DNA of 64,000 bases from the NCBI RefSeq assembly GCF_001717505.1, contig NZ_CP017037.1:124001-188000 (forward strand), read 5' to 3'. Every line of letters begins with the position of its first letter. Position 1 is the first letter of the stretch. The translations under genes were made by a program, and so were the position numbers. Shown piece after piece: positions 55,676 to 64,000 of the stretch. The notes beneath the pieces were generated by a model that had not been told where the DNA came from, made no database searches, and worked only from the letters and a program-made list of their open reading frames with translations. Source of the stretch: Dialister pneumosintes. GTDB taxonomy: Bacteria; Bacillota; Negativicutes; Veillonellales; Dialisteraceae.

Positions 55676-56671
55676 ATGATCGAAAACAAAAGCTTCACAA
55701 TTAAAACTGTTGCTCTTGATGAAGATAAGCGTCATGGCAAGTTTGAATGCGAACCACTCGAACGAGGATATGGTATTACGCTAGGCAACAGCCTTAGACG
55801 TGTGTTGCTTTCATCTTTAAGCGGTGTGGCTATCACATCTATTAAAATTGATGGCGTACTTCATGAATTTTCTGCCATAAATGGTGTTAGAGAAGACGTG
55901 ACTGACATCATTCTTAACCTTAAGAAAATTCGTTTTATTGCACATGATGAAGCAGAATTTCCTATTAAGTGTAGAATTGATGTTACTGAGGAAGGCATTT
56001 TGCGTGCTGGCGACGTACCGTTGCCGTCTGAAATCGATGTACTGAATAAAGATCTAGCTATTTGCACCCTTGATACAGATAGTCATCTCGGAATGGAAAT
56101 TACTATTGATCAGGGACGTGGCTATGTACCCTTTACAAAGAATAAGAGAGAAGACGACGTCATTGGAGTCATTCCGATTGATTCCATCTATTCTCCAGTT
56201 ATTAAGTGTAACTATGAAGTGAGCGATACCCGTGTCGGAAACGAGATGGATTATGATAAGCTAACTCTCGAAGTATTGACAGATGGTTCTATTACAGCTC
56301 CTGATGCGGTAGCTGTAGCAGCTACTATTTTAATCAAGAGCTTTAAGAATTTTCAGTCTTTAGTTACAAAACCAATTTCTTTAGAAGCCACAGAAGATGT
56401 TGCTTCTGTAGAAGTTGTGGAACATAAAGAAGCTGAAGAAGAAAATAAGGTAGATCTTACCAGTATTCTTATTGAAGATCTTGAACTTTCTGTTCGTGCT
56501 TTCAATTGCTTAAAGAGAGCTGAAATCAATACTCTCGAAGAGTTAACAGCAAAATCGGAAGATGAATTAACCCGTGTACGCAATCTCGGAAAAAAATCTG
56601 TAGATGAAATAAAAGAAAAGCTTTCTAATTTTAGAGGACTTGACCTTCATCTCAGAAATTCAAAAGATTGA
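55676..56671 (+). CDS. rpoA: RNA polymerase subunit alpha
   Basis: 331 residues from the ATG at 55676 after GGAGGAC; upstream in-frame codons are leader. N-terminal dimerisation domain (ERGYGITLGNSLRRVLLSSL), an acidic linker at about 245-262, and the C-terminal DNA-binding domain (LSVRAFNCLKRAEINTLEEL; RNLGKKSVDEIKEKL) that would contact UP elements such as that at 42281. Confidence 0.97.
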   Translation: MIENKSFTIKTVALDEDKRHGKFECEPLERGYGITLGNSLRRVLLSSLSGVAITSIKIDGVLHEFSAINGVREDVTDIILNLKKIRFIAHDEAEFPIKCRIDVTEEGILRAGDVPLPSEIDVLNKDLAICTLDTDSHLGMEITIDQGRGYVPFTKNKREDDVIGVIPIDSIYSPVIKCNYEVSDTRVGNEMDYDKLTLEVLTDGSITAPDAVAVAATILIKSFKNFQSLVTKPISLEATEDVASVEVVEHKEAEEENKVDLTSILIEDLELSVRAFNCLKRAEINTLEELTAKSEDELTRVRNLGKKSVDEIKEKLSNFRGLDLHLRNSKD

Positions 56672-56691
56672 TCATTATTTAGGAGGAAGAC

Positions 56692-57030
56692 ATGGCTCAT
56701 AGCAAATTAAGAAGAACAAGCGGACCACGTAAAGCCGTTCTCCGCAGCCTGGTCACCGCTCTTTTCCAATATGGTCGTATTCAGACTACCGAAGCTAAGG
56801 CGAAAGAACTTCGCAAGACAGCTGATAAGATGATTTCTCTTGCTAAAAGAGGAGATCTTCATGCTCGTCGTCAAGCTGAAGGTTTTATTATGGACAAGGC
56901 AGTTACTAAGAAATTGTTCGATGAAATTGCACAAAAGTATACCGAACGTAATGGCGGTTATACTCGTATCATGAAGTTGGGACTTCGTCAAGGAGACTCC
57001 GCTCCAGTAGCTATCATTGAATTGGTATAA
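56692..57030 (+). CDS. rplQ: 50S ribosomal protein L17
   Basis: 112 residues: [19 protein letters not shown] and the C-terminal [20 protein letters not shown]. Last gene of the cluster; a strong terminator follows. The ECF transporter genes usual after rplQ in Firmicutes are absent. Confidence 0.97.
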   Translation: MAHSKLRRTSGPRKAVLRSLVTALFQYGRIQTTEAKAKELRKTADKMISLAKRGDLHARRQAEGFIMDKAVTKKLFDEIAQKYTERNGGYTRIMKLGLRQGDSAPVAIIELV

Positions 57031-57033
57031 GAT

Positions 57034-57066
57034 AAAAAGTACTACGTTTGTGCGTAGTACTTTTTT
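57034..57066 (+). terminator. Terminator of S10-spc-alpha cluster
   Basis: A 13-bp stem AAAAAGTACTACG/CGTAGTACTTTTT with a TTTGTG loop. Confidence 0.92.
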
Positions 57067-57415
57067 CATGTTGCTTTTAAATGTTGTGTATAATGAAAAA
57101 TCTTTTTTAATGAGGTTAGAAGAGAATTTTCTAAAGAATAAATTAAGAACTATATCCGCTAAAACTTGATGCTTATAAATGGGGTTATAGATGCCAGATT
57201 TATAATATTTTACAGACAAACATTACAATGATTGTCTGTAAAAATATAGTTTTATTTATAAAAAAGTTTTTGTATCAGGTATTCTCTTTCCAAAGAGGAG
57301 AATTCTATTATTACTTTAACTTATCTATGATAATATGATAAAAAGGAGTATTGTAATATAGAAAATGATATATTTAGATTTCATTTTAAATAGAATTAAG
57401 TAATTATAGAGATTA
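57067..57415. other. Intergenic region without a recognisable gene
   Basis: About 350 AT-rich bases. It holds a 12-bp inverted repeat at 57208-57243 (TTTTACAGACAA... TTGTCTGTAAAA, 12-nt loop) and a short palindrome at 57284-57299 (CTCTTT/AAAGAG). No open frame with a ribosome binding site and no tRNA found. Confidence 0.5.
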
Positions 57416-57466
57416 AAACTTCAATAAAAAAGGACGCTTATAAAGCGTCCTTTTTTATTGAAGTTT
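57416..57466. terminator. Terminator of purine permease gene
   Basis: A 24-bp perfect stem with a 3-nt loop (core AAAAAAGGACGCTT and complement). One arm carries the permease stop codon; T run on both strands. Confidence 0.93.
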
Positions 57467-58856
57467 AGCCTATAAAGAAATATTTAGCGATAAATACAAT
57501 AGCTAATATGATAAGAAGTGGACTGATTTTTTTCTTTTCTCCTGATAGAGCATTTAATACTACATAAGAAATAATTCCCATAGAAATACCCTCAGATATA
57601 CTATAGAAGAATGGCATTGCAATAATGGTGATATAAGCAGGAATTGCTTCTGTAAGTTCTCCAAAGTTCGTAGTTGCTACTGATGTAAACATAAGGAATC
57701 CTACAATAATAAGCGCAGGAGCTGTAGCAAAGGCGGGGATTGCTAAGAAAATAGGAGAGAAGAAAATAGAAACTAAGAAAAGAAAGGCTACTGTTACCGC
57801 TGTAAGACCGGTTCTTCCACCTTCACCTACACCCGCAGCACTTTCTACATAAGTAGTAGTAGTACTTACACCTAAAAGTGAGCCAAATATAGTAGCAATA
57901 GCATCTGATAATAAAGCTGGTTTGATACGAGGAAGTTTTCCCTCTTTATCAAGCATATTTGCTTTTTGAGATACGCCCACAAGAGTTCCTAATGTATCAA
58001 AGATATCAACAAATAAGAATGCAAAGAGTACAGCAAAAAAATCAAAAGAAATAACTTGTGAAAAGTCTAATTTCATAAAGACAGGCTCTATACTTTGTGG
58101 AAGCAAAGAAGCTAATCCATTAAATTGTGGGAATGTGCTGAATGCACCTACCGATGGATCTGGAATATATAATCCGGTTGCTTCTGCTATCATACCTAAA
58201 ATCCAAGAAGCCAGAATGCCCCAAAGAATATTTCCTCTTACTTTTTTTATCATGAAGAATGCAGTAATGAAAATTCCTAATATAGCAATGAGTACAGGGG
58301 TTCCGGTTGTATAGAAAGAACCGGATAAAGCTGCACTTTTAAATGAGAATAACGCGACTTTAGTTGCTTCATTAGATACAACAATATGTGCACTTCCCAG
58401 TCCGATAAAACAAATAAATAAGCCAATTCCGGCAGATACTGCTTTTTTTAGATTCATAGGAATTGCATTAAAGATTGCTTCACGTAAATTAGTGAGCGTT
58501 AGCAAAATGAAAATTACACCCTCAAAAAATACGGCAGATAAAGCAGTTTCCCAACTATACCCCATAGACATGACAACAGTATAGGCAAAAAAGGCATTCA
58601 GTCCCATACCCGGAGCTAATGCAAATGGATAATTAGCTAATAAAGCCATTAATAAAGTGCCTATAAAAGACGCTAGACATGTGGCGGTTAATACCGCACC
58701 TTTATCCATTCCGATAGCGCCCATGATCATGGGGTTGACGGCAAGAATATATGCCATTGTCATAAATGTGGTAGCGCCCGCCAGTATTTCTGTTTTAATG
58801 GTGGTACCATTTTCTTTTAGATGAAATACACGGTCGAGGAAAGAAGTGTTGTTCAT
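57465..58856 (-). CDS. NCS2-family purine permease (adenine/hypoxanthine/guanine type)
   Basis: 463 residues, about 12-14 hydrophobic segments. Family landmarks: NYPFALAPGMGLNAFFAYTV (about 75-94), FLFVDIFDTLGTLVGVSQKA (about 280-300), and SLLGVSTTTTYVESAAGVGE (about 330-350). The group (AzgA/PbuG-like) imports purine bases with protons. The promoter is at 58896-58924; no purine riboswitch is seen in the short leader. Confidence 0.92.
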   Translation of the reverse strand: MNNTSFLDRVFHLKENGTTIKTEILAGATTFMTMAYILAVNPMIMGAIGMDKGAVLTATCLASFIGTLLMALLANYPFALAPGMGLNAFFAYTVVMSMGYSWETALSAVFFEGVIFILLTLTNLREAIFNAIPMNLKKAVSAGIGLFICFIGLGSAHIVVSNEATKVALFSFKSAALSGSFYTTGTPVLIAILGIFITAFFMIKKVRGNILWGILASWILGMIAEATGLYIPDPSVGAFSTFPQFNGLASLLPQSIEPVFMKLDFSQVISFDFFAVLFAFLFVDIFDTLGTLVGVSQKANMLDKEGKLPRIKPALLSDAIATIFGSLLGVSTTTTYVESAAGVGEGGRTGLTAVTVAFLFLVSIFFSPIFLAIPAFATAPALIIVGFLMFTSVATTNFGELTEAIPAYITIIAMPFFYSISEGISMGIISYVVLNALSGEKKKISPLLIILAIVFIAKYFFIG

Positions 58857-58895
58857 TAGATCCTCCTTGGTTCATAAATAAAATTAATCATTTTT

Positions 58896-58924
58896 ATTAT
58901 AAGTGGTTTTGTTTGATGGAACAA
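58896..58924 (-). promoter_or_regulatory. Promoter of purine permease gene
   Basis: On the minus strand TTGTTC, 17-bp spacer, TATAAT; leader about 35 nt. Confidence 0.7.
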
Positions 58925-58951
58925 TAGACAATATAATTTTATTTTTATAAC

Positions 58952-59926
58952 TTATATAGGGAAAAGTATTCTTGCCATATAAATTACGATGGTCATCGTT
59001 AAAATAGATGCAAAAGTACTCATAATTACAATTTCTGTAGCAAAGTCAATATAATTTCGGAACTCAATAGCATAGAGTACTGAGTTGGCTGGAGAAGGAA
59101 CGGATGACATAATCATGAGTACTTGACAGACGATAGGAGAGAATCCGGTGCCAAAAGTATTCCAAATTGTTAATAATCCCCATACGATAAGCGGTGCACC
59201 TAAAAGGCGTAGAGAAGTAGCGGCCCACGCATCTATATCTTGTACTTTGAATTGACTATGGTGTATTTGGATTCCTAACGCCATCATTACAATGGCTACT
59301 AGTGCTTGTGCACTATATTTGAAAAGAGGCCATATAAATAAGTCTGATAAATTTATTTGCAATATTTTTATTGTAAAAACAGAAACTAGAACGTAGATAA
59401 CCGGCATATGTAGAATAACTTTAATAGCATCATAGGGGGTTAACTTTCCTTTTCCTGCTTGATATAAGCCTAGTGTATTTAAAAATATATTCATTTGTAT
59501 TAATAACATAGTACCTGCACTTAATGTGGGTATGAGATAAGGCGTTTCGCCATTGACTATAAAAGGGTCATTTGAGAACACTAAAGCAACTAGTGCAATT
59601 CCGATGTTTCCGGTGTTTGAAAACATCGTTGCATTTTTAAAAGCTTCTATTTTGCCGAGCGGAAATTTGCGTAGTTTTCCGTAGAGAATACCAATTATAC
59701 TTAAGAAAAACATTTCTATGCAAGCAAAAAAGAAGACATTTATCATCGTTATATTAATAGAAGCAGAATATACACTATAAAATATAAAGCTTGGAAGGAC
59801 AACAAAAAAAGTTAATTTATTTAATGTTTTTACATCGAGAGTAAATATAATATCAAGAATATATCCAATAGCAATAAAAACAATTAGGGGTAAAATGTTA
59901 TTACTGATAATTTGTAAAAAAGCCAT
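58952..59926 (-). CDS. AEC-family transporter (auxin efflux carrier type)
   Basis: 324 residues, about ten hydrophobic helices in two repeats: N-terminal ILPLIVFIAIGYILDIIF and NKLTFFVVLPSFIFYSVY, C-terminal VLMIMSSVPSPANSVLYAIE. Bacterial members often export or exchange malate, malonate or other organic acids. Downstream of a paralogous gene by 25 bp, so co-transcribed. Substrate unknown. Confidence 0.85.
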   Translation of the reverse strand: MAFLQIISNNILPLIVFIAIGYILDIIFTLDVKTLNKLTFFVVLPSFIFYSVYSASINITMINVFFFACIEMFFLSIIGILYGKLRKFPLGKIEAFKNATMFSNTGNIGIALVALVFSNDPFIVNGETPYLIPTLSAGTMLLIQMNIFLNTLGLYQAGKGKLTPYDAIKVILHMPVIYVLVSVFTIKILQINLSDLFIWPLFKYSAQALVAIVMMALGIQIHHSQFKVQDIDAWAATSLRLLGAPLIVWGLLTIWNTFGTGFSPIVCQVLMIMSSVPSPANSVLYAIEFRNYIDFATEIVIMSTFASILTMTIVIYMARILFPI

Positions 59927-59951
59927 AAAATCTCCAGTATGAAAAGAGTAA

Positions 59952-60905
59952 TCAAGATAAGGATAAAGGGAAAAGTTTCATCGCCCAGTGTATTGCTAAT
60001 GGACATAAAAATAGGTATACGGCTAACTCAGCTAATAATAATTGCGAGTTTTCATTACTGGAAGAAGATAAACTTTTATCCCACTTAGACATGGATTGTG
60101 TTGCAGGAATAGATACAGCAATAAATAAAATTTGCGATTCCAATGCAGAAAGAAAATGAGTGTTTCGAATGCATAAATAGGCAATGCTTAACATCAGAAC
60201 AAAGCGCAATATAGGAAAAAGGATCTCGTAGTAAGAGATAGTTTTTTTGGGTAATCTATGAATCCATACTCCGGCAGTAATTCCTATTAACACAATAAAA
60301 ACTCCATCATAATGGAGCAATACAGGCCATAAAAATGTATGTGTAATGGGAATAGAGAAGTAATGGAGTATAAAAGCAAATAATGCTGCATATAAAACAG
60401 GCGTTGCCATAATCTTTTTTATGACTAAAAAGATGGATTTTGTATGAATAAATGTATTTATAGATATGCGTATTAATGTAACAGCAATAAGCATTAAAAT
60501 AGCAATAGATAAAGCTGTTTGTGAACAATTGGGAATACTAGTGTTTATTGTTATGTATGGGGCATGTGTAAATACAAAAAATATAAATACAATGCCTAAC
60601 GCTTCCATATCAGAAGCTAGAAATGAAGAAATTGAAATTTCATAAGAAGGAAATGCTTTTTTTATAAAATACCCTAATAAGCTTGTAATAAATAAAATGA
60701 ATATGAATAGAAATGTACTTCTTATCTCCTTTATAGGAGTGTATCGGTATAAACATAAAAAAGTAAATAAAGGGATGGCAACATATGAAGAAATAATATT
60801 ATAAGTGCGTATATCTAAAGAAAAATATTTATCGAGAAGATATCCTATCATTATGAATAATAATAAAGGGAATACATCATAATAAATAACTAATATATAG
60901 TCCAT
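59952..60905 (-). CDS. Divergent AEC-like transporter
   Basis: 317 residues with about nine hydrophobic segments. The start VFPLLLFIMIGYLLDKYFSL and YNIISSYVAIPLFTFLCLY match the neighbouring AEC gene segment by segment, but the rest is much more diverged: the P-S-P-A-N motif of the neighbour corresponds here to SIPATQSMSKW. It begins the two-gene transcript (promoter at 60947-60975). It may be a partner, a paralogue with new specificity, or a decaying copy; the frame is fully open. Confidence 0.72.
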   Translation of the reverse strand: MDYILVIYYDVFPLLLFIMIGYLLDKYFSLDIRTYNIISSYVAIPLFTFLCLYRYTPIKEIRSTFLFIFILFITSLLGYFIKKAFPSYEISISSFLASDMEALGIVFIFFVFTHAPYITINTSIPNCSQTALSIAILMLIAVTLIRISINTFIHTKSIFLVIKKIMATPVLYAALFAFILHYFSIPITHTFLWPVLLHYDGVFIVLIGITAGVWIHRLPKKTISYYEILFPILRFVLMLSIAYLCIRNTHFLSALESQILFIAVSIPATQSMSKWDKSLSSSSNENSQLLLAELAVYLFLCPLAIHWAMKLFPLSLS

Positions 60906-60946
60906 GGAAATCTCCTTGTTTGATTATGTACCTGTATATATGTATA

Positions 60947-60975
60947 AGTATAGTATAACTTCTAAAAGAGGTAAA
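60947..60975 (-). promoter_or_regulatory. Promoter of AEC gene pair
   Basis: On the minus strand TTTACC, 17-bp spacer, TATACT; leader about 35 nt with AAGGAG before the ATG. Confidence 0.55.
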
Positions 60976-61108
60976 TCTTTATAATTTATTAACAAGATTA
61001 TTTAACGAGAGATTACCTGATGACTATTTTGATTACATTTAGGTTTACTTATAACATGAAAGTTGATGGGTAGATAACCATATTTCATGAATAAAAATAT
61101 AAAGTACA

Positions 61109-61137
61109 TTGACAGTTTTTGTTTTATTTTATAAAAT
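61109..61137 (+). promoter_or_regulatory. Promoter of tRNA-Ser
   Basis: Consensus TTGACA, 17-bp spacer, TAAAAT; 13 bp before the tRNA. Confidence 0.78.
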
Positions 61138-61150
61138 ATTAAAAGTTTAT

Positions 61151-61240
61151 GGAGGGGTGTCCGAGTGGTTGAAGGAGGCGGTCTTGAAAACCGTTAACCT
61201 TTCGCGAGGTTCATGGGTTCGAATCCCATTCCCTCCGCCA
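61151..61240 (+). tRNA. tRNA-Ser (anticodon TGA)
   Basis: A 90-nt class II tRNA: acceptor GGAGGGG/TCCCTCC, anticodon stem GCGGT/ACCGT with loop CTTGAAA, long variable arm, discriminator G and encoded CCA. It decodes TCA. Confidence 0.96.
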
Positions 61241-61241
61241 T

Positions 61242-61270
61242 AAAAGCACTGCATAACGGCAGTGCTTTTT
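61242..61270 (+). terminator. Terminator after tRNA-Ser
   Basis: An 11-bp stem AAAAGCACTGC/GCAGTGCTTTT with a 6-nt loop and T run. Confidence 0.85.
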
Positions 61271-61308
61271 ATATATTTAATTAAAACTTGTATCGCTTTG
61301 GAGGAATT

Positions 61309-62187
61309 ATGACCGAAATAATAAGAAAACTTTCCTTTAAAAAGTTGATTTTAAATTTTATAGGATTAACTCTTGGGGCTATGATTTATTCTGCCGGGCT
61401 ACATTTATTTTTAGTTCCTAATAATATCATTGATGGTGGGGTTGTTGGTATTAGTCTTATTTTATCGGAGTTAACTAAAATTTCTTTTTCTTTTTGGGTA
61501 GTTATTTTAAATATTCCATTCTTTTATTTAGGGTATAAACGCTTAGGGAAAAGCTTAGCTGTTTTTGCTACGGTAGCAGTTGTTATTTTATCTTTCTGGA
61601 CACATTGGTTTGAAACATGGCAGCCAATAACTACAGATCCTTTTTTAGCAACTATATTTGGTGGTGTAATTATCGGAATCGGGGTTGGGTTAGTTATACG
61701 GAGTGGAGGTTCTTTAGATGGAACCGAAATAGTAGCCATTTGGTTGGATAGAAAAATTTCTTTTTCTGTAGGAGAAATTGTATTATTTTTTAATATTTTT
61801 ATTCTAGGAAGCGCAGGATTTGTATTTAATTGGAATAGTGCGATGTATTCTTTAGTTGCTTATTTTATTTGTTCTAAAGTAATAGATATAGTTACGGTCG
61901 GATTAGATGAATCTAAAGGAGTTCTTGTTGTTACTAATTATGGAGATGAAGTATCTGATGCATTAAATCATATGGGAAGATCTGTTACGATTCTTTACGG
62001 ACAAGGCGGCTATCTTAAAAATGAAAAGAAAGTGCTATATCTTGTAGTAAGTCGATTAGAAGTAACTGCATTAAAGCAAGTAGTACATTCTATTGATGAA
62101 CAAGCTTTCATTTCTGTTTTTGATGTGAGTGAAGTACATGGCGGTTTTACTAAAAAGAGGCAATTTATTTCCAATGATGATGGATAA
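61309..62187 (+). CDS. YitT-family membrane protein
   Basis: 292 residues from the ATG after TTGGAGG; the in-frame codons from 61288 lie before this site. Five or six hydrophobic helices (LTLGAMIYSAGLHLFLVPNN; GGVIIGIGVGLVIRSGGSLD) form the DUF161 part, followed by a cytoplasmic DUF2179 domain from about residue 205 (GVLVVTNYGDEVSDALNHMG; LYLVVSRLEVTALKQVV). The family has no firm function; ion or metabolite transport is suspected. Confidence 0.88.
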   Translation: MTEIIRKLSFKKLILNFIGLTLGAMIYSAGLHLFLVPNNIIDGGVVGISLILSELTKISFSFWVVILNIPFFYLGYKRLGKSLAVFATVAVVILSFWTHWFETWQPITTDPFLATIFGGVIIGIGVGLVIRSGGSLDGTEIVAIWLDRKISFSVGEIVLFFNIFILGSAGFVFNWNSAMYSLVAYFICSKVIDIVTVGLDESKGVLVVTNYGDEVSDALNHMGRSVTILYGQGGYLKNEKKVLYLVVSRLEVTALKQVVHSIDEQAFISVFDVSEVHGGFTKKRQFISNDDG

Positions 62188-62236
62188 AGGAATCGAACTC
62201 ATTACTTGAAATCTATTCACTGTAGAAGCGTTTTGT

Positions 62237-62265
62237 TTGTGCTTTTATCGAATATATGCTATCAT
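62237..62265 (+). promoter_or_regulatory. Promoter of tig
   Basis: TTGTGC, 17-bp spacer ending in TGC, TATCAT; leader about 70 nt. Confidence 0.55.
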
Positions 62266-62339
62266 ATATGATGCAATTTGTTTATGAAAATGAAAAAGGT
62301 ATCATTGTTGGTATAACCAACTTAAGGAGGAGTCAATAA

Positions 62340-63668
62340 ATGAATGTAAAGGTAGAGAATTTGGATCAGCATAAAGTAAAGGTAACTGTCGAAGTACCGG
62401 CTGATGACGTAGTGAAGGGCTTTAAACAAGCTGTTTCTCGTTTTGCAAATCAAGTCAAGTTAAAAGGTTTCCGCAAAGGTAAAGCACCACGTAAAGTGAT
62501 TGAAATGTATCTTGGAAAAGAAGCTATTGAAGGCGAAGCAAAAGAAATCGTATTCAATCGTGCATTGGATCAGGCACTTCGTGATGAAAAGTTAGTTCCT
62601 GTTACTCAACCGGAAGTAAATGCTGAATCTTTTGATGAACAAAACGGCTCTACATTTACCGCTACATTTATTAAACGTCCGGAAGTAAAATTAGGAGCGT
62701 ATACTGATTTGGAAGCTGTACGTACTAACCCCGTGATTACTGATGAGGATGTAATGGTACAGCTTAAGCAGACCGCACAAGCAAATGCTCGTTTAGAAGT
62801 AGCTAAGGATGCAGAACTTAAGAATGGTGATTTTGCTATTATTGACTTCAAGGGTACGGTAAATGGAGTTGCTTTTGAAGGGGGAGAAGGTAAAGCTTAT
62901 CCGTTGGAAATCGGTTCAGGAAGTTTTATTCCGGGGTTTGAAGACCAGCTTAAAGGGTATAAAGCCGGTGATGACGTAGTTGTTAAAGTTACATTCCCAA
63001 CAGAATACTTTGCAAAAGAATTAGCTGGTAAGGATGCAGAATTTGCTGTACATGTTTGTGATGTAAAACAGAAAGTACTTCCTGCTATTGATGATGATTT
63101 CGCAAAATCTATCAGCAAGCAAGAAACATTAAAAGACTTAATGGAAACGATGAAAGCGGAAATGCAGGGACGTGCAAGTTACCAAGCAAATCAGGCATAT
63201 CGTCAAGCTCTCGTAGATTTAGCTATTGCTAATGCAGAAGTGGATATTCCTCAAGAAATGATTGACCAGCGTTTGGATGATATGATTGGTGAAATTCGTC
63301 ATAATATTGAAGCACAGGGTCAGTCTTTTGATAGATATCTTAAGCAGTTAGATAAGACTGTAGATGACTTACGTAAAGATTATGCGGAAATGGCAGAAAA
63401 GAATGTTCGTGAAGGTCTTGTTCTTAATGCTATTGCGGATAAGGAAGAAATTCATCCGACTGAACAGGATATTAACATGGAAGTCTTTACTATGGCACAG
63501 CAGTTCAATGCAAATCCTCGTGAAGTAGTAAAGATTATTCAACAAGAAAATAGAGTGGGACTTCTCATTGATTCTGTTACCAGAAGAAAGGCAGCCTCTT
63601 TCTTAGTAGAAAAAGCTAAGAAAGAAGAGCCGAAAGTAGAAGAAAAAACGGTAGAAGAAAAGAAATAA
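62340..63668 (+). CDS. tig: Trigger factor
   Basis: 442 residues: ribosome-binding N-terminal domain with the signature VKLKGFRKGKAP (GFRxGxxP, about 40-50) that docks on L23; FKBP-type peptidyl-prolyl isomerase domain (about 160-245, FAIIDFKGTVNGVAFEGGEG); C-terminal chaperone domain; and a Lys/Glu-rich end. AAGGAGGAG precedes the ATG. The order tig-clpP is widely conserved. Confidence 0.97.
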   Translation: MNVKVENLDQHKVKVTVEVPADDVVKGFKQAVSRFANQVKLKGFRKGKAPRKVIEMYLGKEAIEGEAKEIVFNRALDQALRDEKLVPVTQPEVNAESFDEQNGSTFTATFIKRPEVKLGAYTDLEAVRTNPVITDEDVMVQLKQTAQANARLEVAKDAELKNGDFAIIDFKGTVNGVAFEGGEGKAYPLEIGSGSFIPGFEDQLKGYKAGDDVVVKVTFPTEYFAKELAGKDAEFAVHVCDVKQKVLPAIDDDFAKSISKQETLKDLMETMKAEMQGRASYQANQAYRQALVDLAIANAEVDIPQEMIDQRLDDMIGEIRHNIEAQGQSFDRYLKQLDKTVDDLRKDYAEMAEKNVREGLVLNAIADKEEIHPTEQDINMEVFTMAQQFNANPREVVKIIQQENRVGLLIDSVTRRKAASFLVEKAKKEEPKVEEKTVEEKK

Positions 63669-63790
63669 TTTGAAATAAATGTATATAAGGATACTAAGCC
63701 TACAAGCTTGGTAAAGAGAGGTGGCGCACATAGGGTGCGTCCTTCTCTATCTATAAAAGAAATATTCTTAATGAAAGAAAGGGTGGACAT

Positions 63791-64000
63791 ATGTCATATG
63801 TACCGATTGTTATAGAACAGACTGCACGCGGAGAAAAATCTTATGATATCTACTCTAGATTATTAAAGGATCGTATTGTATTTCTTGATGGAGAAATCAA
63901 TGATCAAGTAGCTAATATTGTTGTTGCACAGCTCCTTTTTTTAGAGGCGGAAAATCCGGATAAGGATATTCATTTATATATAAACAGTCCGGGAGGAGTG
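63791..64000 (+). CDS. clpP: ATP-dependent Clp protease proteolytic subunit (3' end cut by window)
   Basis: The first 70 residues are visible: [40 protein letters not shown] and LYINSPGGV, typical ClpP. The catalytic Ser, His and Asp lie beyond the window edge. It starts 122 bp after tig with AAGGGTGG upstream of the ATG; a hairpin at 63715-63748 lies in the gap. ClpP forms a 14-mer that degrades proteins fed by ClpX or ClpC. Confidence 0.95.
   Translation, partial: MSYVPIVIEQTARGEKSYDIYSRLLKDRIVFLDGEINDQVANIVVAQLLFLEAENPDKDIHLYINSPGGV

Noticed and set aside
56707-57219. 170-codon minus-strand frame running from the rplQ region into the gap
   Set aside because: Mostly a shadow of rplQ; the part in the gap has no ribosome binding site and crosses the rplQ terminator.
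58857-58951. Purine riboswitch before the NCS2 permease
   Set aside because: The leader after the promoter is about 35 nt, too short for the three-way junction.
63713-63748. T-box-like hairpin (AGAGAGGTGG...CGTCCTTCTCT) between tig and clpP
   Set aside because: It has a GGTGG and CGTCC resemblance to a T-box antiterminator, but the bulge lacks the usual N-ACC, there is no room for stem I with a specifier, and clpP is not a T-box gene. More likely an ordinary intercistronic hairpin.

Overview
The window is 64 kb of low-GC, densely packed bacterial chromosome. Evidence for a Firmicute: Firmicutes-type operons (cdaA-cdaR-glmM, HAD-rapZ-yvcK-whiA, DUF951), strong AGGAGG ribosome binding sites, and many near-consensus sigma-A promoters with 17-bp spacers and TGn extended -10 elements. 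A long pyruvate:ferredoxin oxidoreductase, together with a long-form S14, points to an anaerobe, most plausibly in the Negativicutes (Veillonellaceae/Dialister-like). The lineage is an inference from gene content, not from a search.

Layout. (1) 1-8.5 kb: end of an HD-domain hydrolase, an aminotransferase, an AGCS amino-acid:cation symporter, and nifJ with a divergent LysR regulator. (2) 8.5-11.7 kb: cdaA-cdaR-glmM, linking c-di-AMP synthesis and amino-sugar supply for the wall. (3) 11.7-15.7 kb, minus strand: a four-gene Mn/Zn ABC transporter behind a strong promoter that carries a large inverted repeat. (4) 15.8-17.5 kb: M18 aminopeptidase and a small secreted protein. (5) 17.6-23.0 kb: HAD phosphatase-rapZ-yvcK-whiA, an unknown exported protein and a DUF951 protein. 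(6) 23.1-28.7 kb: five tRNAs, tuf copy 1, rpmG-secE-nusG, rplKA and rplJL with leader RNAs. (7) 28.8-37.3 kb: rpsT, acpS, nnr, gyrA, potE, a universal stress protein, queT and small unknowns; this block lies where rpoB-rpoC would normally be. (8) 37.5-42.2 kb: str operon (ybxF-rpsL-rpsG-fusA-tuf copy 2). (9) 42.3-57.1 kb: one uninterrupted S10-spc-alpha cluster of 27 genes from rpsJ to rplQ, including secY, adk, map, infA and rpoA. (10) 57.4-64 kb: purine permease, two tandem AEC carriers, tRNA-Ser, a YitT-type protein, tig and the start of clpP.

Most of the window is the expression machinery (ribosome, translation factors, RNA polymerase alpha, Sec channel) plus protein maturation (map, tig, clpP). 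No CRISPR array, prophage, transposase or defence system is visible. I did not find a convincing new multi-gene system. The items most worth a second look are: two identical tuf genes whose homogenised tract runs past the terminator; candidate RNA/DNA switches (L10 attenuator, rplK, rpsL and rpsJ leaders, metal-transporter operator); a metal permease with a winged-helix-like tail; a membrane-anchored YvcK; Cys-poor L33 and S14; and the separation of rplJL from the str operon without rpoBC.
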